Shown here: in pieces, positions 13,637 to 17,634 of the stretch
How the letters are laid out: the number at the start of each line of letters is the position of its first letter
How positions within the stretch are numbered: position 1 is the stretch's first letter
NCBI GenBank assembly: GCA_964599285.1
Contig: CAZREI010000014.1
Span: 1 to 25,188 of the forward strand
DNA: 25,188 nt
Source of the DNA: VGLO01 sp964599285
Lineage (GTDB): Bacteria; Patescibacteriota; Minisyncoccia; Minisyncoccales; Staskawiczbacteraceae
Direction of reading: 5' to 3'
Program-made: the position numbers and the translations under genes
The notes under the pieces: generated by a model
Told to the model about the DNA's origin: nothing
Databases searched by the model: none
The model's input: only the letters and a program-made list of their open reading frames with translations

Positions 13637-14101
13637 ATGTGGCAGTTTGCTGTTCTTATCATCATCTATGTGGCGCTGCTCTTCTTGGCTCGGTTTTTTG
13701 CCAAATCGTTGGTAAAGCCGCCACAGGAAAATGCTTCGCTTGATCTTGGCAATATTCGCCAGATCATTCAGAGGTTGGCAGCCTATTTTGGAACCTGCCG
13801 GCCGGATTGGTACGATCCTGATCCTAGCCAGGAGGCTCGAGAGATTGCGGCGCTTCTGGACCAGTGTTCGGGATCAGCGGCGCAATCTCTGGCACAAGTT
13901 GCCAGGAATCATGGCAAACACGGTATATTGCCCGACCCCCTTGCCTTCGGAGGTTGTAATTTCTGCTTGTACGACAATCTCATTCACGGAGTTCGGGAGG
14001 AATTATATCAACGTCGGCGAGAGTTGGCCGGCGCGCCACCGTTCCAAACACGACACGATGATTACGGTTTGTGTTTGGGAAAAAAACTAAATCTGCGGTA
14101 A
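13637..14101 (+). CDS. Accessory gene E, single-pass membrane protein, unknown function
   Basis: 154 residues from ATG 13637, with AAGGAGG (13625-13631) 5 nt upstream. The N-terminal helix WQFAVLIIIYVALLFLARFF (residues 2-21) is a membrane anchor. The rest is soluble with helices (NIRQIIQRLAAYFG, EAREIAALLDQC) and two close cysteines (CNFC near residue 110). No family recognised. It sits alone between leaders L4 and L5. Confidence 0.65.
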   Translation: MWQFAVLIIIYVALLFLARFFAKSLVKPPQENASLDLGNIRQIIQRLAAYFGTCRPDWYDPDPSQEAREIAALLDQCSGSAAQSLAQVARNHGKHGILPDPLAFGGCNFCLYDNLIHGVREELYQRRRELAGAPPFQTRHDDYGLCLGKKLNLR

Positions 14102-14124
14102 TCGCAAAAACCCTTCAAAACTAA

Positions 14125-14284
14125 GGGGAGGAAATGCCAAAAAGCAAACTCCTCCCTCTTTTCTCTCAAATCATTATAACTCCATGCTAACATTCGTACG
14201 AATGTTAGCATGGCGAAAATCACTGACTACAAGATTTTTATGGTAGAATTTCAGAATGACATCGATAGTGATTTGAGAGAAGGG
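14125..14284 (+). promoter_or_regulatory. Leader element L5 (before gene F)
   Basis: Hairpin GGGGAGGA/TCCTCCCT with the same loop as L2 (ATGCCAAAAAGCAAA), then TTCTCTCAAATCA, and at the far end TGATTTGAGAGAAGGG (14269-14284). Relative to L2 both arms have changed together (CTTTCA/TGAAAG in L2, CTCTCA/TGAGAG here), a compensatory change that argues for a selected stem. A perfect 32-nt palindrome (14182-14213) sits in the loop and is absent from L2. Confidence 0.8.
14182..14213. repeat. Perfect palindrome inside leader L5
   Basis: CCATGCTAACATTCGT and its reverse complement, with no loop. The flanks (TCATT... and ATCACTGACTAC) match L2, which has only a short unrelated stretch at this place, suggesting an insertion. 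Of the same size class as the two rnhB hairpins. Confidence 0.75.
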
Positions 14285-14315
14285 AAATGTATTGATCACC
14301 ACAGGAGGACACGTT

Positions 14316-14498
14316 ATGCAATTGGAGTTTTCGTTTGAGGAGACATCAGGCAAAGAGCCTGAAAGAAAAGTTCTTACCAGAGAGGTTGAAGCATCTGAAC
14401 CTTCGGAAGTGCAAAAAGCATCCGACCTACTGGAGCGACGCGAACGCTGGCGAGGGCTTTGCGGCGTCGGCGCTGTCCGTGGCCCGCGAAGGCGATAG
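14316..14498 (+). CDS. Accessory gene F, small charged protein, unknown function
   Basis: 60 residues from ATG 14316, supported by AGGAGG (14303-14308). Highly charged (FSFEETSGKEPERKVLTREVE) with a basic end (ERWRGLCGVGAVRGPRRR). An alternative overlapping frame (from 14335) lacks a ribosome site. A hairpin CCTTCCG/CGGAAGG (14528-14551) separates it from gene G. No family recognised. Confidence 0.5.
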   Translation: MQLEFSFEETSGKEPERKVLTREVEASEPSEVQKASDLLERRERWRGLCGVGAVRGPRRR

Positions 14499-14581
14499 TA
14501 CTTTTACTTTGGGACCCAACCACGAAGCCTTCCGTGTGCTATGGCGGAAGGTTTCAAGGATTTTTTAGGGAGGAAAGAACC

Positions 14582-14815
14582 ATGGCAAGGACCCAACCAG
14601 AAGTCAGTGTGAGTTGTCTTCTGGAACTCTCCATTCTTGATGGATGGAATGGCCAACCTCTTTACATCAGGGCGACGTCGGCACTGGTAAAGGAGGCCAA
14701 GCAGTGGGTGGCCGAAAAAGTCGGCTATCGGCTTAAGGAGACTCGCGACTCTAGGGCCGAAGAGGACAAGCTTAGAAAGGTTGTCCTGCAGTACCTTGGT
14801 GGCGACCAATTGTAG
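14582..14815 (+). CDS. Accessory gene G, small protein, unknown function
   Basis: 77 residues from ATG 14582, with GGGAGG at 14568-14573. The N-terminal half looks beta-rich (EVSVSCLLELSILDGWNG), the C-terminal half helical and charged (AEEDKLRKVVLQYLG). It is the last gene of the accessory block and shares a unit with gene F. No family recognised. Confidence 0.65.
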   Translation: MARTQPEVSVSCLLELSILDGWNGQPLYIRATSALVKEAKQWVAEKVGYRLKETRDSRAEEDKLRKVVLQYLGGDQL

Positions 14816-14879
14816 TCGTTGCCGCATAGAAGCACGGATGCAAATCCCTCTGCCTCCTCTTTTTTTGTTTGGGGTTTGG

Positions 14880-14907
14880 CGGCGCGGCCGCCGCGGCGGC
14901 CGCGCCG
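14880..14907. terminator. Perfect GC-only palindrome closing the accessory block
   Basis: CGGCGCGGCCGCCG and its reverse complement in a row, 28 nt. It is preceded by a T-rich tract (CTTTTTTTG) and followed by ATTTAT rather than a T-run, so it may terminate minus-strand transcription better than plus-strand. Similar in style to the palindrome at 7815-7840. Confidence 0.55.
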
Positions 14908-14923
14908 ATTTATACGCTACCGT

Positions 14924-14951
14924 TTGACACACTGTTTAAAAAGAGTAGAAT
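14924..14951 (+). promoter_or_regulatory. Promoter of khpA
   Basis: TTGACA (14924-14929), a 16-bp spacer and TAGAAT (14946-14951). It restarts transcription after the accessory block and gives khpA a ~215-nt leader. Confidence 0.8.
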
Positions 14952-14978
14952 GTAATTAGTAGCTAATTTTGAAGCTGA

Positions 14979-15052
14979 TTCTCCCGGTATCCGGTTTTGA
15001 GAAAAGACCCGAAACTATGTCCTCAAAGGGCATTTGGTAATTCAAGGGAGAA
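14979..15052 (+). promoter_or_regulatory. Structured leader of khpA, riboswitch-like
   Basis: TTCTCCC (14979-14985) pairs perfectly with GGGAGAA (15046-15052), closing a ~60-nt domain with an inner TTTGAG/CTCAAA stem and conserved-looking unpaired runs (GAAAAGACCCGAAACTATG). It does not match any riboswitch class I can recall with certainty. It may regulate khpA or be a protein-binding leader. Confidence 0.4.
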
Positions 15053-15087
15053 GACAGTGAAGAAAGGTCGGGCTACAGAACGATTCA

Positions 15088-15149
15088 CCCTGTTAAATAA
15101 TTTTCGATAAATTCGAAAATTAAAATCAAAAAGATTTTATTTAACAGGG
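15088..15149. repeat. Branched inverted repeat before khpA
   Basis: Outer stem CCCTGTTAAAT (15088-15098)/ATTTAACAGGG (15139-15149) encloses AATTTTCGA/TTCGAAAATT and AAAATC/GATTTT hairpins, a three-way-junction plan. It ends 23 nt before the khpA start. No T-run follows, so it is not a typical terminator; it may be another mobile palindrome or a translation control site. Confidence 0.6.
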
Positions 15150-15172
15150 TAAAAATGTAACAACAGAAAGAA

Positions 15173-15487
15173 ATGGCAAAAGAAAATGATAAAGAGTTTC
15201 TGGAATACATTGTAAAGGAGTTGGTTGATAACCCAAAAGACGTCAAAGTGGAACGCAAAGTTGACGAAATGGGAGTATTGCTTTCACTGACGGTAAACCC
15301 TGCTGATATGGGTCAAATCATTGGAAGAGAAGGATCAACTGCCAAAGCAATCAGGAACTTAGTGAGAATTGTTGGACTGAAAAACCACGCTCGCGTGAAC
15401 CTTAAAATTGAGGAACCAGAGGGCGGACGGGCTCCAAGAATGGAGAAAAAAGAAATGTCCGAGGACATTGAAAATATTTCCCTTTAG
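15173..15487 (+). CDS. khpA: KH-domain RNA-binding protein KhpA
   Basis: 104 residues. Single type II KH domain with the GxxG loop in MGQIIGREGSTAKAIRNLV (GREG near residue 50). KhpA proteins bind RNA and in other bacteria work with KhpB/Jag. The usual order is rpsP-khpA-rimM-trmD. Here it follows the accessory block under its own promoter and precedes trmD, with rimM missing. A terminator and repeat A copy 3 separate it from trmD. The C-terminal ~30 residues (EGGRAPRMEKKEMSEDIENIS) are a charged extension. Confidence 0.92.
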   Translation: MAKENDKEFLEYIVKELVDNPKDVKVERKVDEMGVLLSLTVNPADMGQIIGREGSTAKAIRNLVRIVGLKNHARVNLKIEEPEGGRAPRMEKKEMSEDIENISL

Positions 15488-15512
15488 TCCGAAATTTACA
15501 TGCTTTCGAAAG

Positions 15513-15548
15513 CGGTGCTATCATAAGGGTGGTGCCGTTTTCGTTTTA
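15513..15548 (+). terminator. Probable terminator after khpA
   Basis: CGGTGCTATC and GGGTGGTGCCG can form ten pairs, several of them G-U, followed by TTTTCGTTTT. A palindrome GCTTTCGAAAGC precedes it (15503-15514). Confidence 0.55.
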
Positions 15549-15553
15549 AGTAA

Positions 15554-15703
15554 GGAGTAATCACGAATATACAAATCTAAAATAATATACAAATTTTACG
15601 AATATACAAATCCACTCCGTCCGTCATTGCGAGGAGCGCCGAAGCAATCTTCACATTCGTATATTTGTATATTTGATCGTATTCGTATATTCGTGACTAC
15701 TCC
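15554..15703. repeat. Long inverted repeat A, copy 3 (khpA/trmD junction)
   Basis: Same ends (GGAGTAATCACGAATATAC / GTATATTCGTGACTACTCC) and same central REP as copy 1 (15622-15652). It ends 6 nt before the trmD ATG. Confidence 0.85.
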
Positions 15704-15709
15704 AAAACT

Positions 15710-16408
15710 ATGATACGGTTTGACATCATCACTATTTTCCCGAATATATTTGATTCTTATCTGAAAGAGTCGCTGATTTCGCGCGCGCAAAAAAAGAAAT
15801 TGATAAAAATCAATGTGCATAATTTGCGTCGCTGGACTACCGACAATCATCAAACGGTTGACGACCGGCCGTTTGGCGGGGGATTGGGAATGGTGCTGAA
15901 AGTAGAGCCAATTTTTAAAGCTGTTAAAAAGCTAAAAGCTAAAAGCTATAAGCTAAAAACTAAAGTAGTATTATTTACTCCACGCGGTCAAAAGTTCAAC
16001 CAAAAAATGGCTCACAAACTTTCCAAAATGGACCAAATTATTTTCATCTGCGGCCGGTATGAAGGCGTTGACCAGCGTGTGGCTGAAAAAATCGCCGACA
16101 TGGAAATTTCCATTGGCGACTACGACTTGATGGGCGGGGAATTGCCGGCGATGGTGGCCATTGAGACAATTTCGCGATTGGTTCCCGGTGTGCTGGGCAA
16201 AGAAGCGTTGCTCAAAGAAAGAATTACCAAAACCGGCGGATTTATAGAATATGCGCAATATACCCGTCCGGAAATTTTCCAAGTCCCTGGCCAGTCCCGT
16301 GGTCCGAACCACAGGACTAAAAAATGGCGAGTGCCAAAAGTACTAACCCAAGGCGACCACAAAAAAATAGAAGAATGGAAAAAAGCGCACGGGAAGGTGA
16401 TTGAATAA
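15710..16408 (+). CDS. trmD: tRNA (guanine-N1-)-methyltransferase TrmD
   Basis: SPOUT methyltransferase that makes m1G37 next to the anticodon of certain tRNAs. 232 residues. Recognised by MIRFDIITIFPNIFDSYL, DDRPFGGGLGMVLKVEPIF, the trefoil-knot segment FICGRYEGVDQRVAEK and SIGDYDLMGGELPAMV. Residues ~71-86 (KAVKKLKAKSYKLKTK) are encoded by tandem AGCTAAAA words (15921-15966) and lengthen the loop before the VVLFTPRG strand. The stop codon overlaps the -35 of the tRNA-Tyr promoter. The start has no Shine-Dalgarno; the end of repeat A lies just upstream. Confidence 0.97.
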   Translation: MIRFDIITIFPNIFDSYLKESLISRAQKKKLIKINVHNLRRWTTDNHQTVDDRPFGGGLGMVLKVEPIFKAVKKLKAKSYKLKTKVVLFTPRGQKFNQKMAHKLSKMDQIIFICGRYEGVDQRVAEKIADMEISIGDYDLMGGELPAMVAIETISRLVPGVLGKEALLKERITKTGGFIEYAQYTRPEIFQVPGQSRGPNHRTKKWRVPKVLTQGDHKKIEEWKKAHGKVIE

Positions 16409-16428
16409 AATAAAAAATCTGCTATAAT
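16401..16428 (+). promoter_or_regulatory. Promoter of tRNA-Tyr
   Basis: TTGAAT (16401-16406), a 16-bp spacer and TATAAT (16423-16428), about 10 nt before the tRNA 5' end. The -35 overlaps the last codons of trmD. Confidence 0.7.
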
Positions 16429-16437
16429 TTACACGTT

Positions 16438-16520
16438 GGGCGTGTGGCTGAGCAGCAAAGGCACTAGACTGTAAATCTAGCGGGGTTTCCCCTTCGCAGG
16501 TGCAAGTCCTGCCGCGCCCA
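16438..16520 (+). tRNA. tRNA-Tyr (anticodon GTA)
   Basis: Acceptor GGGCGTG (16438-16444) pairs with CGCGCCC (16513-16519), discriminator A16520. Anticodon stem CTAGA/TCTAG with loop CTGTAAA, GTA at 16471-16473. Long variable arm GGGG-TTT-CCCC (class II, as expected for bacterial tRNA-Tyr) and a T-loop with GTGCAAGTC. CCA is not encoded. The D-arm itself contains GCTGAGC, the core motif of the palindromes that follow. Confidence 0.95.
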
Positions 16521-16596
16521 CCCAGCTGAGCTGGGCTTAGGGACGCTAAGCGTCCCTGCCACAGCACAGATGGGTGGTAGACCCGCTTAGCGGGTC
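16521..16596. repeat. GCTNAGC palindromes 1-3 (left cluster)
   Basis: CCCAGCTGAGCTGGG (16521-16535), starting at the first base after the tRNA-Tyr discriminator; GGGACGCTAAGCGTCCC (16540-16556); GACCCGCTTAGCGGGTC (16580-16596). All are perfect around one central base. The seven central bases are always GCTNAGC while the outer arms differ and stay complementary. They separate tRNA-Tyr from the GIY-YIG gene. Confidence 0.85.
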
Positions 16597-16604
16597 CACA
16601 TAGT

Positions 16605-16880
16605 ATGTTCTACGTTTATATTTTATTTAGCCAAAAAGATTTTCAACTGTATACTGGTTATACTCCTGATTTAAAAAATAGGTTTACCGCTCATCAGAAA
16701 GGATTTGTTCGGGCAACAAAATTTAGAAGACCATTGAAATTAATTCATTACGAATGCTATTTAAACCAACGCGATGCTAAGCGTCGAGAAAAGTTTTTAA
16801 AAGGCGGCAAAGGTCATAATGAATTAAAAATACAATTAAAAGAAATTTTGAAAACATCAAAATATAAAAATTTACATTAG
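16605..16880 (+). CDS. Small GIY-YIG nuclease-domain protein
   Basis: 91 residues forming one GIY-YIG domain of the UPF0213/YhbQ type: FYVYILFS (the GIY strand), LYTGYT at 15-20 (the YIG strand), DLKNR with R26, and HYECYL with E50 as the likely metal-binding glutamate, then the DAKRREKFLKGG helix. The catalytic residues are retained. Family members are often multi-copy in Patescibacteria, and their role is not settled. It lies between two tRNA genes, one with a group I intron, and is flanked by eight GCTNAGC palindromes. GIY-YIG domains also occur in homing endonucleases, but this protein lacks a recognisable long DNA-binding extension. No Shine-Dalgarno; ATG follows palindrome 3 by 8 nt. 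Confidence 0.9.
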   Translation: MFYVYILFSQKDFQLYTGYTPDLKNRFTAHQKGFVRATKFRRPLKLIHYECYLNQRDAKRREKFLKGGKGHNELKIQLKEILKTSKYKNLH

Positions 16881-17005
16881 CCACGCTCAGCGTGGTAGTA
16901 TGCCGACCCCGCTTAGCGGGGTAAAAAAACGTAAGATAGAGAATGCTTAGCATTCTTCATTTAAGCCGACCCCGCTTAGCGGGGTTCCGGCCAGCTCAGC
17001 TGGCC
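16881..17005. repeat. GCTNAGC palindromes 4-8 (right cluster)
   Basis: CCACGCTCAGCGTGG (16881-16895, directly after the GIY-YIG stop), ACCCCGCTTAGCGGGGT (16906-16922 and again 16969-16985), AGAATGCTTAGCATTCT (16940-16956) and GGCCAGCTCAGCTGGCC (16989-17005). The last three bases of palindrome 8 are the first three of tRNA-Thr. Both identical 17-mers are preceded by GCCG. Confidence 0.85.
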
Positions 17006-17269
17006 GATGTAGCTCAGTGGCAGAGCATTTCCATGGTGGGTCGCAAGATCCCTGCCCATTGTTATAGAAATATAATAATGAATCCCGAATTACGGTTAAT
17101 AGCCAAAAATTGGCCAAGACCGTGGCGCCAAAAAGCGCCCGAACGACTGACAAGGGGAACTAAGTTCTATTGAAAGAATACGTTCAAGATACAGTCTAGC
17201 CCTCTTCTATACATAAAAAGGAGGTGTAAGCGAAGGAAAAGGTCGTGAGTTCAATCCTCACCATCGGCT
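17003..17269 (+). tRNA. tRNA-Thr (anticodon GGT) interrupted by an intron
   Basis: 5' exon 17003-17037: acceptor GCCGATG, D-arm GCTC/GAGC, anticodon-stem strand TTTCC, loop start AT and anticodon GGT (17035-17037). 3' exon 17233-17269: loop end AA, stem GGAAA, variable AGGTC, T-arm GTGAG-TTCAATC-CTCAC, acceptor CATCGGC and discriminator T. Joined, the exons give a complete 72-nt cloverleaf with a perfect 7-bp acceptor and loop ATGGTAA, which closely resembles bacterial tRNA-Thr(GGU). CCA is not encoded. Removing exactly 17038-17232 is the only split that gives a 7-nt loop with a U ending the 5' exon and a G ending the intron. Confidence 0.88.
17038..17232 (+). ncRNA. Group I intron in tRNA-Thr (195 nt, no ORF)
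   Basis: Inserted between tRNA positions 36 and 37. The 5' exon ends in U and the intron ends in G (17232), as group I splicing requires. P1: the exon AUGGU and intron GGGTC-GCAA-GATCCC pair back to GCCCAT, with the exon U opposite a G. P2: TTGTTATA-GAAA-TATAATAA. P4: ACGGT/ACCGT; P5: GCCAA/TTGGC; P6: GGCGC/GCGCC. P7: GACTG (17145-17149)/CAGTC (17192-17196), in the typical contexts AACGACTGACAA and CAAGATACAGTCTA. P9: CCTCTT/AAGGAGG. P3 is short (UCCC/GGGA) and P8 less certain. The size and plan resemble the small tRNA introns of cyanobacteria and proteobacteria (IC3-like); the subgroup is inferred. No homing endonuclease is encoded within it. Confidence 0.88.
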
Positions 17270-17274
17270 CAAAT

Positions 17275-17352
17275 TCACATAACACATAACATAGAACACA
17301 TAACAAAAAACACCGTCGTGGTTTGTTTCATGTTCCATGTTTCATGTTCCAT
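17275..17352. repeat. Inverted repeat of ACATAAC/ATGTTCC words before rpmG
   Basis: The left arm repeats CACATAACA words; the right arm repeats TTCATGTTCCATG, roughly complementary, with CACCGTCGTGGT at the centre. It occupies the leader of rpmG. Same design as the other word-type inverted repeats. Confidence 0.5.
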
Positions 17353-17358
17353 GAAGAA

Positions 17359-17520
17359 ATGGCTACAAAAAAACCGTTTTTAAAAATGACCTGCTCGGTT
17401 TGCAAGAAGGTAAATTATTTTACCAAAAAAACCAAAGCGATGGCAGAAAAAAAGTTGGAAATGCAAAAATTCTGCAAATTCTGCAAAAAACATACGCTTC
17501 ACAAAGAAGGTCGCAAGTAG
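17359..17520 (+). CDS. rpmG: Ribosomal protein bL33, zinc form
   Basis: 53 residues from ATG 17359 (MATKKPFLKMTCSVCKK). The frame is open upstream to 17323 but that part is repeat sequence. CSVC and CKFC form the two zinc knuckles, followed by KKHTLHKEGRK, the usual bL33 end. Large-subunit protein near the E site. Confidence 0.94.
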   Translation: MATKKPFLKMTCSVCKKVNYFTKKTKAMAEKKLEMQKFCKFCKKHTLHKEGRK

Positions 17521-17566
17521 GCGCATAAACTTGTATAAAGTGTGTCTGAGAAAAGCATTTAAGTGC

Positions 17567-17591
17567 AAAAGAAGCTCAAGTGGCTTCTTTT
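17567..17591 (+). terminator. Terminator after rpmG
   Basis: AAAAGAAGC (17567-17575) pairs with GCTTCTTTT (17583-17591) around TCAAGTG; the stem's own T-rich strand supplies the T tract. Confidence 0.75.
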
Positions 17592-17622
17592 TGCCTGGAG
17601 CTTTTTCTCGCGCAATTAGTGG

Positions 17623-17628
17623 TATAAT
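17623..17628 (+). promoter_or_regulatory. -10 box adjoining the Memo-CapA start
   Basis: TATAAT ends 6 nt before ATG 17635, so transcription would start at or next to the start codon (a leaderless mRNA). The -35 region (~17600) is poor. Confidence 0.5.
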
Positions 17629-17634
17629 TTGGGA

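Noticed and set aside
10665..14284. Integron cassette array with attC sites
   Set aside because: The layout is suggestive, but I see no integrase gene and no clear RYYYAAC/GTTRRRY core sites; it is kept only as a hypothesis to test.
14880..14907. Standard rho-independent terminator for gene G
   Set aside because: A perfect GC palindrome but no T-run downstream on the plus strand; listed with reduced confidence.
14504..14932. 142-residue minus-strand reading frame
   Set aside because: It lies opposite genes F and G, has no ribosome site and a Cys/Arg/Pro-rich shadow composition.
16605..16880. GIY-YIG protein as the homing endonuclease of the tRNA-Thr intron
   Set aside because: It lies outside the intron and is of the small stand-alone UPF0213 type; a functional link is possible but not shown by the sequence.
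16521..17005. CRISPR-like array of short repeats
   Set aside because: The units are self-complementary with variable arms and irregular spacing, and there are no uniform spacers and no cas genes.
17028..17239. Interrupted tRNA read with another anticodon (for example one starting at GCG before AAGGAAA)
   Set aside because: Only the GGT reading gives a 7-nt loop, a U at the 5' exon end and a G at the intron end.
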